From assembly GCA_040751985.1 (NCBI GenBank), contig JBFMFU010000088.1:55272-119271 (forward strand): a stretch of DNA of 64,000 nucleotides. The letters are read 5' to 3'. The notes beneath the pieces are model-generated. The model did no database searches and was not told where the DNA came from. It saw only the letters and a program-made list of their open reading frames with translations. A program made the position numbers and the translations under genes. The stretch's first letter is position 1. Each line of letters starts with the position of its first letter. The DNA is from Desulfoferula sp040751985. Lineage in GTDB: Bacteria; Desulfobacterota; Desulfarculia; Desulfarculales; Desulfarculaceae. This document shows positions 51,364-60,411 of this stretch, one piece after another.

Positions 51364-51390
51364 CTCCGGCGGCAAAGGCCGCAGCCGGGG
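51364..51390 (+). promoter_or_regulatory. Candidate S6:S18 autoregulatory leader hairpin
   Basis: The rpsF leader can fold into a stem of seven outer pairs (51364-51370 with 51384-51390) and three inner pairs (51371-51373 with 51378-51380), with a three-base bulge GCA and loop AAAG. A bulged hairpin in this position resembles the described S6:S18-binding leader motif. This is inference from position and shape only. Confidence 0.4.
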
Positions 51391-51414
51391 ACGTTCAGAC
51401 CAGAAGGAGGCCTT

Positions 51415-51891
51415 ATGCGACACTATGAGACCATATTTATCGTCCACCCCGAGCTGAGCGACGAGGAGACCACCGCGGTCGTCGAGAAGTTCAGCGGCAT
51501 CCTGGAGGCCGGCGGCGCCTTCCTGGTGCGCCAGGACCACTGGGGCCGCCGCCGCCTGGCCTACGCGGTCAAGAAGCAGAGCAAGGGCTACTACGTGCTC
51601 TTCGAGTACGGCGCCGATGCCCCGGCCGTGGCCGAGATGGAGCGTAACTTCAAGATTGACGAGCAGGTGATCCGCTTCATCACGGTCAAGATCGACGACA
51701 GCTTCGACCTGGAGGCCATGCAGCAGGTCAAGGCCGAGGCCGAGGCCAAGGCCGCCGCCCGGGCCCAGGCCGCCCCGGAAGACCCCCGGGAGCCCGAGGA
51801 GGACAGCGGGCTGGGCCGGCGCCTGGACGATGACGACGCCGAGGAAGAGGCCGAAGACGACGACGAGGCCCCGCAGCGGGATCGGGATTAG
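51415..51891 (+). CDS. rpsF: Ribosomal protein bS6
   Basis: bS6 binds 16S rRNA with bS18. The 158-residue protein has the bS6 core (MRHYETIFIVHPELSDEE, GRRRLAYAVKKQSKGYYV, VIRFITVKID) and an unusually long acidic C-terminal tail (from about 115, rich in Glu and Asp). AAGGAGG precedes the ATG. It heads rpsF-rpsR-DUF2232-rplI-dnaB-hflX. Confidence 0.96.
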   Translation: MRHYETIFIVHPELSDEETTAVVEKFSGILEAGGAFLVRQDHWGRRRLAYAVKKQSKGYYVLFEYGADAPAVAEMERNFKIDEQVIRFITVKIDDSFDLEAMQQVKAEAEAKAAARAQAAPEDPREPEEDSGLGRRLDDDDAEEEAEDDDEAPQRDRD

Positions 51892-51900
51892 GAGGACGGC

Positions 51901-52140
51901 ATGATCACGCTCAAGAGAAGGAGATTCGGCCGCCGCAAAGTTTGCCGCTTCTGCGCCGATTCCACCTTGGTCATCGACTACAAGGACCCGCGCACCCTGC
52001 GCTATTTCACCACCGAGCGGGGCAAGATCATCCCGCGGCGCATCAGCGGCTGCTGCGCCAAGCACCAGCGGGAGCTGACTCTGGCCATCAAGAGGGCGCG
52101 GCATATCGCCCTGCTGCCCTTTGCGGCCACGGGCAGCTAA
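51901..52140 (+). CDS. rpsR: Ribosomal protein bS18
   Basis: The 79-residue protein has the bS18 core KVCRFCADST, DYKDPRTLRYFTTERGKIIPRRISG and a zinc-type set Cys15, Cys18, Cys51 and His55 (CCAKHQ), typical of C+ forms. GGAGG lies before the ATG. Confidence 0.97.
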   Translation: MITLKRRRFGRRKVCRFCADSTLVIDYKDPRTLRYFTTERGKIIPRRISGCCAKHQRELTLAIKRARHIALLPFAATGS

Positions 52141-52148
52141 GCCCGGCC

Positions 52149-53117
52149 GTGACCGCGGCGCTCGGAAGCCGCTGGAAGCCGGGCGGCGGGCCGTTCCCGT
52201 TTCTGGCGGCCGGGGGGGCTTTGGCGCTGCTGGCCGCGCCCTGGGTCATCCCCCTGGCGGGGCCGCTGTTGACCCTGTTCGCGCCCCTGCCCCTGGTGCT
52301 GACCTACTGGGTGCGGGGGCCCCGGGCCGGACGCCTGGCCCTGCTGCTGGCCGCGGCGGCCACCTTCCTGCTCATGCAGGTGGCCCGGCCCCTGGCCGGC
52401 AGCTACTACCTGGTCTACTTCTTCGCCCTGTCCCTGGTCCTGGGCGAGGCCTTGTGCCGGGGGCTGCGCGAGGATTGGGCCGTGACTGGGGCGGCCGGGG
52501 CAGGCATGCTGGCGGTGCTGGTGCTGCTGGCCGTCTTCTCCCTGGTCCTGGGCAAGGAGCCCTGGCAGCTCTGGCGCAGCCAGTGGCAAAACGAGTTGGC
52601 GGCGGTGCTGGAGATGTACCGCGGCGCGGGCCTGGACCAGGCGGCCACGAACCAGCTGCGCCAGGCCCTGGAGCAGGTGGGCCGCCTGATGCTGCGCCTG
52701 GCCCCGGGCATCCTGGCCGCGGCCTCGCTGCTGGTGGCCTGGGTCAACCTGCTCCTGGTGCGCCGCCTGGGCCGGCGCTTCGCGCCCCAGCTGGCCGGCC
52801 GGGACCTGGCCCTGTTCCGGACACCCGAACGCCTGGTGTGGATATTGATCGCCAGCGGCGCGGTGATGGTCTTCGCCTCGGGCTGGCTGTTCTGGACCGG
52901 GGCCAACCTGGTGCTGGCGTTGGGCACGGTGTACTTCTTCCAGGGCATGGCCGTGCTGGCCTACTGGCTGAAGAAGAAAAACGCCCCTGCCCTGCTGCGG
53001 GTGTCCATATACGTGCTGGTGGCCATGGAATTCTACCTGGCCGCGATCATTGCCGCGGGCGGGTTGTTTGACATATGGTTCAATCTAAGGCGGCTGGGAC
53101 AGAAGCCGGCCGCCTGA
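52149..53117 (+). CDS. DUF2232 membrane protein
   Basis: The 322-residue protein has about eight hydrophobic helices and sits between rpsR and rplI, the usual place of DUF2232 (YybS-like) proteins in many bacteria. Its function is unknown. The GTG at 52149, eight bases after the rpsR stop, is the first good start; the frame upstream of it is a shadow of rpsR. Confidence 0.8.
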   Translation: MTAALGSRWKPGGGPFPFLAAGGALALLAAPWVIPLAGPLLTLFAPLPLVLTYWVRGPRAGRLALLLAAAATFLLMQVARPLAGSYYLVYFFALSLVLGEALCRGLREDWAVTGAAGAGMLAVLVLLAVFSLVLGKEPWQLWRSQWQNELAAVLEMYRGAGLDQAATNQLRQALEQVGRLMLRLAPGILAAASLLVAWVNLLLVRRLGRRFAPQLAGRDLALFRTPERLVWILIASGAVMVFASGWLFWTGANLVLALGTVYFFQGMAVLAYWLKKKNAPALLRVSIYVLVAMEFYLAAIIAAGGLFDIWFNLRRLGQKPAA

Positions 53118-53133
53118 GGCGGAGGAATATATC

Positions 53134-53682
53134 ATGAAGGTGATCCTCACCAACGAGGTGTTGGGTCTGGGCGACCCCGGCGACGTGGTGAATGTGAAGA
53201 CCGGCTACGGCCGCAACTACCTCATCCCCCAGGGGTTGGCCCTGGAAGCCACCCACAAGAACGTCAAGGCCGTGGAGGCCGACAAGAAGCGCATCGCCCT
53301 GACCCAGGCCCGCGAGGCCGAGCGGGTCCGCGGCGAGGCCGGCAAGCTGGCCGGGGTCAAGGTCACGGTGCTGGCCCGCGCCGGCGAGGGCGGCCGGCTC
53401 TACGGCTCGGTGACCAACAAGCAAATCGCCGCGGCCCTGGCCGAGCAGGGCCACGACATCGACCGCCGCCGCATCATCATGGAGGGCCCCATCAAGCAGC
53501 TGGGCGAGTTCACCCTCAAGGTTAAGCTGCACCCCCAGGTGGTGGTTGATATAGAATTAAAAGTATTGCCCGAGGCCGAGCCCGAGGCGGCCGCAGCCGC
53601 TCCCGCCCCCGCGCAGGAGGCCGAGAAGGCCCAGGGCGGCGAGGAGCCCCAGGCCGCCGCGGAGGAACAGCCCAAGGAGTAG
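53134..53682 (+). CDS. rplI: Ribosomal protein bL9
   Basis: The 182-residue protein has the bL9 N domain (MKVILTNEVLGLGDPGDVVNVKTGYGRNYLIPQGLA) and C domain (LYGSVTNKQIAAAL, RRIIMEGPIKQLGEF). An Ala/Glu-rich tail of about 33 residues extends it beyond the usual 150. GGCGGAGGA precedes the ATG. Confidence 0.97.
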   Translation: MKVILTNEVLGLGDPGDVVNVKTGYGRNYLIPQGLALEATHKNVKAVEADKKRIALTQAREAERVRGEAGKLAGVKVTVLARAGEGGRLYGSVTNKQIAAALAEQGHDIDRRRIIMEGPIKQLGEFTLKVKLHPQVVVDIELKVLPEAEPEAAAAAPAPAQEAEKAQGGEEPQAAAEEQPKE

Positions 53683-53685
53683 AGC

Positions 53686-55065
53686 GTGGCCGAATCTGGC
53701 CTGCGCAGCAGCCGCGTGCCCCCCCAGGACATCGCCGCCGAGCGCGGCGTGCTGGGAGGCGTGCTGGTGCACGGCGCCGATGTCCTGGCCGGCGTCGCCG
53801 CTTCGCTCAAGCCCGCGGACTTCTACGACCGCCGCCACGCCAAGATCTTCGCCTCCATGCTGGCCCTGTACGAAAAGGACCAGCCGGTGGACGAGATCAC
53901 CGTCACCTCCCGCCTGTCCGACGAGGGCCAACTGGAGGCGGTGGGCGGCGCCGCCTACCTGGCCGAGCTGGCCGACATCCTGCTGGGCCCGGCCCACGTG
54001 GACCACTACGCCTCCCTGGTCAAGGACAAGGCCCTGCTGCGGGGCTTCGTGGCCGCCGCCCACCAGGCCATCGAGGAGGCCCACTCCCACCAGGCCGACC
54101 CGGAGATCGCCCTGGAAGGCGCCGAGCGGGCCATCTTCGCCGCCACCCAGGAGCGCCTGAACCAGCAGGTGAGCCCTCTGAGCGAGGTGGTCACCGCGGC
54201 CCTCAAGGTCATCGAGACCCGCTTTAAGAACAAGGGCCAGGTGGCCGGGGTGCCCACCGGCTTCAGGAAGCTGGACCAGCTCACCACTGGCCTGCAGCCC
54301 GGCGACCTGATCATCGTGGCCGGCCGCCCCTCCATGGGCAAGACCGCCTTCGCCCTGAACATCGCCACCCACGCCGCCCTGGCGGCTGGAGTCACGGTGG
54401 GCGTCTTCAGCCTGGAGATGAGCAAGGAGCAGCTGGGCCTGCGCCTGCTCTCATCCGAGGCTCGGGTCTCCGGCTCCAAGATCCGCAGCGGCTTTTTAAG
54501 CCACGCCCACGACTTCCCGGCCCTGACCCAGGCCGCCGAGCGCCTGCACAGCGCGCCGATCTACATAGACGACACCCCAGCGCTGTCCGTGCTGGACCTG
54601 CGCTCCAAGGCACGCCGCCTGAAGCTGGAGCACGGCCTGGGCCTGATCCTGGTGGACTATTTGCAACTCATGCGCGGCCGCGGCGGCGCGGACAACCGCG
54701 AGCAGGAGATATCCAACATCTCCCGCTCCTTGAAGGCCCTGGCCAAGGAGCTGAACGTGCCGGTGGTGGCCCTGAGCCAGCTCAACCGCAAGGTGGAGGA
54801 GCGGCCGGGCGGGGACAAGCGGCCCATGCTCAGCGACCTGCGTGAATCGGGAGCCATAGAGCAGGACGCGGACGTTATAGCCTTCATCTACCGCAAAAAG
54901 GTCTACAAGAAGCGCGACGACCCCGAAGAGCCCGACGACAACGTGGCCGAGATCATCATCGGCAAGCAGCGCAACGGCCCCACCGGCACCGTGAAGCTGG
55001 CCTTCGTGGACGACCTGACCATCTTCGAGGAACTGGCTGCGGAATTCTACGAGCCTGGGGAGTAG
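53686..55065 (+). CDS. dnaB: Replicative DNA helicase DnaB
   Basis: DnaB is the hexameric replicative helicase. The 459-residue protein has the N-terminal primase-interacting domain (RVPPQDIAAERGVLGGVL), Walker A GRPSMGKTAFALN, GVFSLEMSKEQLGLRLLSSE and ILVDYLQLM with the signature NREQEISNISRSLKALAKEL. There is no intein. The GTG start at 53686 follows AAGGAG. It is 3 bases after the rplI stop. Confidence 0.97.
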   Translation: MAESGLRSSRVPPQDIAAERGVLGGVLVHGADVLAGVAASLKPADFYDRRHAKIFASMLALYEKDQPVDEITVTSRLSDEGQLEAVGGAAYLAELADILLGPAHVDHYASLVKDKALLRGFVAAAHQAIEEAHSHQADPEIALEGAERAIFAATQERLNQQVSPLSEVVTAALKVIETRFKNKGQVAGVPTGFRKLDQLTTGLQPGDLIIVAGRPSMGKTAFALNIATHAALAAGVTVGVFSLEMSKEQLGLRLLSSEARVSGSKIRSGFLSHAHDFPALTQAAERLHSAPIYIDDTPALSVLDLRSKARRLKLEHGLGLILVDYLQLMRGRGGADNREQEISNISRSLKALAKELNVPVVALSQLNRKVEERPGGDKRPMLSDLRESGAIEQDADVIAFIYRKKVYKKRDDPEEPDDNVAEIIIGKQRNGPTGTVKLAFVDDLTIFEELAAEFYEPGE

Positions 55066-55072
55066 CCACGCT

Positions 55073-56734
55073 TTGTCCAAGCTCCTGGGACGCACCCAGG
55101 GCCTCAAGCCCCAACAGATCAAGCGCCTGCACAACCTCTACCGCCGCCGGCTGTCCCCGGCCGAGCTGCTCTTGCCCGAGCAGGCCCGCGACCTGGCCCG
55201 GCTCTCGGCCGAGCTGGGCCGGCAGATCGGCCTGGTGGTCAGCCGCCGGGGCGAGGTGGAGCAGGTGGTGGTGGGCCTGCCCGAGCGCCTGCCCGCCCTG
55301 GACCCCAGCCGCCTGCGCCGAGGCCGCACCCGCCTGGCCGGCCACCTGCTGCTGCGCACCCACCTGGGCGCTGGCGGCCTGGGCCAGGCGGACCTGAGCG
55401 AGCTGGGCCTCAAGCGCTGGGACCTGGTGGCCGTGCTGGAGGTGGACGAGGCCGGCAACGCGGGCCTGGTCCAGGCGGCCCATCTGCTGCCCCAGCCCCA
55501 GGAGGGCCAGGACCACCGCCTACTGGAGCCCTTCCGGGCCGGGCAGGCGCCCGAGGACCTCAGCCGCCTGGTGCGCTCCCTGGAGGAGGAGCTGGCCCGC
55601 CTGGCCCCGGCGCGGCCGGTGGAGTCCGAAGGCGCGGCTCTGTTGGTGAGCGTCAGCGACCGGCCGCGGGCCGAGGCCGAGACGCGCCTGGACGAGCTGG
55701 CCGAGCTGGCCCGCTCGGCCGGGCTGAGCGTGGTGGGCCGCACTGTGCAGCGCCGGCTGCGGCCCGACCCGCGCACCCTCATCGGGCCGGGCAAGCTGCA
55801 GCAAGTCCTGGTGCAGGCCCTGCGCGCCGGCGCGGACCTTCTGCTCCTGGACCAGGACCTCACGCCCAGCCAGGCCCGCTCCCTGGCCGCGGCCACCAGC
55901 AGCGAGCTGAAGTTCATGGACCGCACCCAGCTCATCCTGGACATCTTTGCCCAGCGCGCGGCCACGGCCGAGGGCAAGCTGCAGGTGGAGATGGCCCAGC
56001 TGCGCTATTTGATGCCCCGCCTGGCCAGCCGCGACGACGGCCTGAGCCGGCTCACCGGCGGCATTGGCGGCCGCGGACCGGGCGAGACCAAGCTGGAGAT
56101 GGACCGCCGCCGGGTGCGCCAGCGCCTGAGCCGCCTGGAGCAGGACCTGGCCCGCCTGGCCCAGCAGCGCCACCGCCGCCGCCAGGCCCGGGGCCGGGGC
56201 GGCCTGCCGGTGCTGTCCATCGTGGGCTACACCAACGCCGGCAAGTCCACCCTGCTCAATGCCCTAACCCACAGCTCGGTGCCGGCCGAGAACCGCCTCT
56301 TCGCCACCCTGGACCCCACCACCCGCCGTCTGCGCTTCCCCCGGGAGCGGGAGGTGATCATCACCGACACCGTGGGCTTTATCCAGGACCTGCCGCCCGA
56401 GCTGCTCAAGGCCTTTGCCGCCACTCTGGAGGAGCTGGCCCAGGCCAACCTGCTGCTGCACGTGGCCGACGCGGCCAATCCCCGGGCCGAGGAGCAGATC
56501 GCGGCCGTGGATCATATCCTGGACGAGCTAGACCTGAGCCAGGCCCCCCGGCTGCTGGTGCTTAACAAGGCCGACATCGCCCCGGCCGCGGCCCTGGAGC
56601 GGCTGAGCAACCGCTTTCAGGGCGTGGCCATCAGCGCACTGCGCCCGGAGACCCTGCCCGCCCTGCTGGCCCGCATCGAGCAGATGACCTTTGGCCAGCC
56701 CAATCACTTGGGGCCGCAGAGGGTGTTTGGGTAA
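55073..56734 (+). CDS. hflX: GTPase HflX (long form)
   Basis: HflX splits stalled 70S ribosomes. The 553-residue protein has a long N-terminal extension (about 1-185) before the HflX N domain, the glycine-rich GIGGRGPGETKLEMDRR, and the G domain: GYTNAGKSTLLNAL, LDPTTRRLRFP, DTVGFIQDLP, NKADI. The TTG start at 55073 lies seven bases after the dnaB stop. The extension resembles those of other Desulfobacterota HflX proteins, which is from memory. Confidence 0.93.
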   Translation: MSKLLGRTQGLKPQQIKRLHNLYRRRLSPAELLLPEQARDLARLSAELGRQIGLVVSRRGEVEQVVVGLPERLPALDPSRLRRGRTRLAGHLLLRTHLGAGGLGQADLSELGLKRWDLVAVLEVDEAGNAGLVQAAHLLPQPQEGQDHRLLEPFRAGQAPEDLSRLVRSLEEELARLAPARPVESEGAALLVSVSDRPRAEAETRLDELAELARSAGLSVVGRTVQRRLRPDPRTLIGPGKLQQVLVQALRAGADLLLLDQDLTPSQARSLAAATSSELKFMDRTQLILDIFAQRAATAEGKLQVEMAQLRYLMPRLASRDDGLSRLTGGIGGRGPGETKLEMDRRRVRQRLSRLEQDLARLAQQRHRRRQARGRGGLPVLSIVGYTNAGKSTLLNALTHSSVPAENRLFATLDPTTRRLRFPREREVIITDTVGFIQDLPPELLKAFAATLEELAQANLLLHVADAANPRAEEQIAAVDHILDELDLSQAPRLLVLNKADIAPAAALERLSNRFQGVAISALRPETLPALLARIEQMTFGQPNHLGPQRVFG

Positions 56735-56823
56735 TCAAGGAAGGTTATTAGAGTTATTAGCTTGTAATTAACGTTAATAAAACTGTATATCTATTTAATA
56801 ATTAAAACTAATGTCCATAATAA

Positions 56824-56847
56824 CAAAAGGCGCCCAGTGGGCGACCT
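56824..56847 (-). terminator. Rho-independent terminator after rhodanese-fold gene
   Basis: Stem CGCCC/GGGCG, extended by AGG/CCT with one bulged base, is followed on the minus strand by TTTTGTTATT. The surrounding gap (56735-56879) is AT-rich and has no gene. Confidence 0.6.
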
Positions 56848-56879
56848 CTTGCTACGGCTTGGCTTGGTTTGACCCTGGC

Positions 56880-57524
56880 TTACTTCATGTCCTGCATGCG
56901 CTTGAGGTCCGGCGGGTACACGTAGCGGGGGTCGATGTTGAAGGTCACGGGCAGGCCCCAGTACACCCAGCCATTGACCCGGCCCCGGCTGCCGAAGTGG
57001 GGCGAGTACTTCTCAGCCAGCTCGTGCTGCTTGTCCGAGTTGAGCTTCGGCCCCAAAAAGCCGTGCTGCAGGTTGAACACCTGCTTGAAGCCGGCCTGGA
57101 ACAGGGCGTCGGCCGCCTCGGCGCCCAGGACGCCGTCGGTGGAGAGGATCAGCAGCTTGTCGTCTGGCTTGAACAGGGACTTGGCCACGCCCACGAAGTT
57201 GGGGTTGGGCTTGGCGCTGAGCTGGTAGCCGGTGAAGAGGGCCTTGCCGCCGTCATAGCGGCCGCCCTGCACCTGAAAATCCAGGGTGGCAAAGCGCCAA
57301 GGGATATTATAGGCCTTGGGCGGGTGGCCCAGCAGGCCGTATTCCAGGCGGGTGCGCACATCCACCAGGAAGGTGGATTTGGGCTCCCCGGCCAGCATCT
57401 GGGCCGCCTCCAGCACGCTGATGGTCTGGACCCCGACTGACTTCTCGGCCGCACCTGCCAGGCTGGGCAGCAGCAGGAGGCCGGCAAAGAGAAAAATCAA
57501 TAATCTGCGCAACATGTCCCTCAT
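56880..57524 (-). CDS. Exported rhodanese-fold protein lacking the catalytic Cys
   Basis: The 214-residue product has a signal peptide (ending AGA-AE) and a rhodanese-like fold: ISVLEAAQMLAGEPKSTFLVDVRTRLEYGLLGHPPKAYNIPW, then LLILSTDGVLGAEAADAL where active rhodaneses have C-R-x-G-x-R-S. No Cys is present in that loop, so sulfur transfer is unlikely. The mature protein would be periplasmic. The ATG at 57524 and one at 57515 are both possible starts. It is divergent from tldD. Confidence 0.8.
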   Translation of the reverse strand: MRDMLRRLLIFLFAGLLLLPSLAGAAEKSVGVQTISVLEAAQMLAGEPKSTFLVDVRTRLEYGLLGHPPKAYNIPWRFATLDFQVQGGRYDGGKALFTGYQLSAKPNPNFVGVAKSLFKPDDKLLILSTDGVLGAEAADALFQAGFKQVFNLQHGFLGPKLNSDKQHELAEKYSPHFGSRGRVNGWVYWGLPVTFNIDPRYVYPPDLKRMQDMK

Positions 57525-57551
57525 CCTGGGCCCAAGCCCTTATGCGGGCAG

Positions 57552-57580
57552 ATAATACGGTCCGAGCACCAAATTGTCAA
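57552..57580 (-). promoter_or_regulatory. Promoter for rhodanese-fold gene
   Basis: On the minus strand TTGACA (57580-57575), 17 bases, TATTAT (57557-57552). Confidence 0.7.
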
Positions 57581-57611
57581 TGCGTAAAAAGGTCTTCCCC
57601 GGCTGGCCGCG

Positions 57612-57640
57612 TTGCCCGGGACCGGGGGATGTGTTATGAT
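57612..57640 (+). promoter_or_regulatory. Promoter for tldD
   Basis: TTGCCC at 57612-57617, 17 bases, TATGAT at 57635-57640, 54 bases before the tldD ATG. Confidence 0.5.
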
Positions 57641-57694
57641 GCCAGGCAGCGCTTGATCTTGTTTTAGACTGTTAAATTAGTAGGATAGACGACC

Positions 57695-59080
57695 ATGGCC
57701 CTCGAGCTGAACCTCCTGCCCATCCTGGAAGCCGCCTTGGCCCGCGGCGGCCAGATGTCCGAGCTGTTCCTGGAGCGCTCCAGCGCCCTGATGCTGGTCA
57801 TGGACGACCGCAAGATCGAAAAGGTCATCGGCGGGGTGGACCAGGGGGCTGGCCTGCGCCTGATCTTCGACCTCAAGACCGCCTATGCCTATGGCAACCA
57901 GATGGACGAGGCCGGCCTGCTGCCCCTGGCCCGCAACCTGGCCCTGCTCTCCAGCGGCGCTGCGGCCGCGCCCGCCCCGCTGCAGGCCCAGACGCCCGGC
58001 CTGCGGCCCCAGATGCGTGAGTCCCCCCAGGGCGCGGCCACCGCGCGCAAGGTGGAGATGGTGCGCGCAGCCGAGGCCGCGGCTCGGGACCTGGACCCGC
58101 GCATCCGCCAGGTGCGGGTCATCTACATGGACCGCAGCCAGCAGGTGCGCATCGCCAACTCCCTGGGCCAGGAGGCGGCCGAGGAGCGCACCCAGGTGCT
58201 CATGGCCGTGCACTGCGTGGCCGAGGACCAGGGCCTGGTGCAGACCGGCTACGAGAGCGCCGGCGGCCTGGCCGGCCTGGAGGTGCTGGAGAATGAGGAC
58301 CCGGCCCAGATCGCCCGCCAGGCGGCCCGCCGGGCCTTATTGGCGCTGGAGGCCGACCCGGCCCCAGGCGGGTCCATGCCCGTGGTGCTGCACGCCGAGG
58401 CCGGCGGCACCATGATCCACGAGGCCGTGGGCCACGGCCTGGAGGGCGACCTGGTCTTCGAGAAGATGAGCGTGTACGCAGGCCAGGTGGGCCAGGTGGT
58501 GGCCTCGCCCCTGATCACGGTGATCGACGACGGCACCGTGCCCGGCCGCCGGGGCTCGGGCGGCTTCGACGACGAGGGCACCCCCTGCCAGAAGAACGTG
58601 GTCATCGAGGCCGGGGTGCTCAAGGGCTATCTGCAGGACCGGCTCTCGGCTTGGAAGCTGGGGGCCCAGCCCACGGGTAACGGCCGCCGGGAGAGCTACC
58701 GCTTCCGGCCGGTGCCGCGCATGACCAACACCATGATCGCGCCGGGCAAGGACGACCCCGAGTCCATCATCCGCAGCACGCCCCAGGGCCTGCTGGTCAA
58801 GAAGATGGGCGGCGGCCAAGTGAACACCATCAACGGCGACTTCGTCTTCGAGGTCAGCGAGGGCTATCTGATCAAGGACGGCAAGGTGGGCGCACCGGTG
58901 CGCGGCGCCACCCTGACCGGCAACGGCCCCCAGGTGCTCAAGGACATCGACCGGGTGGGCAGCGACCTGGGCTGGGGCCTGGGCACCTGCGGCAAGGACG
59001 GCCAGGGCGCGCCCATCGCCGACGCCCAGCCCACCCTGCGCATCCCCCGCCTGGTGGTGGGCGGCCTGCACCAGGGTTAG
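57695..59080 (+). CDS. tldD: Metalloprotease TldD
   Basis: TldD, with TldE/PmbA, is a metalloprotease that digests peptides and matures some ribosomal peptides. The 461-residue protein has the N-terminal domain (DDRKIEKVIGGVDQGAGLRLI) and the HExxxH motif H242-E243-A-V-G-H247, followed by GSGGFDDEGTPC and a C-terminal beta barrel with GGGQVNTINGDFVFEVSEGYLI. The pmbA partner is not adjacent. The next gene overlaps the stop by one base. Confidence 0.93.
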   Translation: MALELNLLPILEAALARGGQMSELFLERSSALMLVMDDRKIEKVIGGVDQGAGLRLIFDLKTAYAYGNQMDEAGLLPLARNLALLSSGAAAAPAPLQAQTPGLRPQMRESPQGAATARKVEMVRAAEAAARDLDPRIRQVRVIYMDRSQQVRIANSLGQEAAEERTQVLMAVHCVAEDQGLVQTGYESAGGLAGLEVLENEDPAQIARQAARRALLALEADPAPGGSMPVVLHAEAGGTMIHEAVGHGLEGDLVFEKMSVYAGQVGQVVASPLITVIDDGTVPGRRGSGGFDDEGTPCQKNVVIEAGVLKGYLQDRLSAWKLGAQPTGNGRRESYRFRPVPRMTNTMIAPGKDDPESIIRSTPQGLLVKKMGGGQVNTINGDFVFEVSEGYLIKDGKVGAPVRGATLTGNGPQVLKDIDRVGSDLGWGLGTCGKDGQGAPIADAQPTLRIPRLVVGGLHQG

Positions 59081-60285
59081 TGGTGTCTCCTTCTCCCGTC
59101 CGCCTGCTCTGGGATCGCGGCGGGCTGTGGTCGCTGTTCACGTACCAGGCCTGCCGCGACCTGGGCCTGGCGCTCAGGCCCATCAGCGCGGCCGACCTGG
59201 CCGCCGGCGGCCTGGCCCACGCGCGCCTGCTGGTGGTGCCGGGCGGCTGGTCCCCCCTCAAGCTCCAGGCCCTGGGCCCGGCCGGGGCCGCGGCCATCCG
59301 CGATTTCGTGGCCGCAGGCGGCACCTACCTGGGCCTCTGCGGCGGCGCGGGCCTGGCCCTGAGTGTGGAGCACGGCCTGGGCCTGGTGAACCTGGGCCGG
59401 GCCGCCGAGGGCCAGCGCCTGCCCGGCCTGTCCGGGCCAGTGCTTGCTGTGCCAGAACCGGCCAGCGCGGATCACCCCCTGTGGCAGGGCCAGGCCCGTC
59501 CCGGCCTGTTTCACGTCTGGTGGCCGGGCCAGTTCGCCGAGCCGGCCTCGCCGGATATCGAGGTCCTGGCCCGCTACCAAAGGCCTGCGCCGGGCCTGTG
59601 CATAGCCGACCTGCAGGTGGACCAGATCGAGCCAGCCGCCTGGCCCCAGCTGGAGGCGGCCTATGGCATGGCCCTGGACCCGGCCTGTGTCTGGGGCCAG
59701 CCGGCCGTGATCCAGGCCCGCCTGGGCCGGGGCCGGCTGCTGCTCTCCTACCTGCACCTGGACACGCCCGGCTGCCCGGCCGGGGCCCAGGCCATGCGCA
59801 GCTTGTGGCAACACTGGCTGGGCGACGAGGCCGCGGCCGCAACCGCCCCTCAGGCCGGACCGCCGCACCCAGGGTTGGCGGACTTAGCCGGCCAGGCGCA
59901 GGCCCTATGGAACCTGGGCCAGGACCTGGGCCTGTGGCAGCCGCGGCATCCGGCCATGCCCCTGTGGCAGCGCGGGGCCCGGGGCCTGGAGTTCTGGACC
60001 CTGCTGCGCCTGTGCCGGGCCGCGGCCCAAGCCGCAGAAGCGCCAGAGGCGGACGAGATCACTGAGGGGTTAGAGCGGGTCTTAGCGCCGGTTTTCGAAC
60101 ACGGCCCGGCCGTGCTCAGGGCCCAGGCCGCGCGCTTGGCCGGCCAGGAACCGGAGCCAACGGCAGACCAAATCGAGGCGGCCTGGTTCCCCCGGCCCCG
60201 GCGCACCGGCGGTGAGCTGGCCGAGGCCCTACGGACACTGGAAGATGGGCTTTTGGCCCTGCTGAACCAGGGCGGCCAAGATTGA
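59080..60285 (+). CDS. BPL_N/GATase1-like protein with unknown C-terminal half
   Basis: The 401-residue protein starts with a class I amidotransferase-like fold related to the N-terminal domain of fungal biotin-protein ligase. It shows LLVVPGGWSPLKLQAL, then GTYLGLCGGAGLAL with the elbow Cys87, and LSYLHLDTPG where a catalytic His would be expected. The last 150 residues are helical and unfamiliar. The reaction is unknown. The GTG start overlaps the tldD stop by one base (TAGTG), indicating coupling. Confidence 0.7.
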   Translation: MVSPSPVRLLWDRGGLWSLFTYQACRDLGLALRPISAADLAAGGLAHARLLVVPGGWSPLKLQALGPAGAAAIRDFVAAGGTYLGLCGGAGLALSVEHGLGLVNLGRAAEGQRLPGLSGPVLAVPEPASADHPLWQGQARPGLFHVWWPGQFAEPASPDIEVLARYQRPAPGLCIADLQVDQIEPAAWPQLEAAYGMALDPACVWGQPAVIQARLGRGRLLLSYLHLDTPGCPAGAQAMRSLWQHWLGDEAAAATAPQAGPPHPGLADLAGQAQALWNLGQDLGLWQPRHPAMPLWQRGARGLEFWTLLRLCRAAAQAAEAPEADEITEGLERVLAPVFEHGPAVLRAQAARLAGQEPEPTADQIEAAWFPRPRRTGGELAEALRTLEDGLLALLNQGGQD

Positions 60286-60321
60286 CAACCGCCCGCACCG
60301 ATGGTAGAAAAGCCTTCGCGT

Positions 60322-60398
60322 CGGGACGTGGCGCAGTCTGGGAGCGCACTTGAATGGGGTTCAAGGGGTCGCTGGTTCAAATCCAGTCGTCCCGACCA
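60322..60398 (+). tRNA. tRNA-Pro (anticodon GGG)
   Basis: A complete cloverleaf is visible: acceptor CGGGACG/CGTCCCG, D-stem GCGC/GCGC, anticodon stem CTTGA/TCAAG around a seven-base loop with GGG, and T-arm GCTGG TTCAAAT CCAGT. The 3' ACCA is encoded. It lies 36 bases after the preceding stop. Confidence 0.96.
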
Positions 60399-60411
60399 CT
60401 TAGCTAAACCC

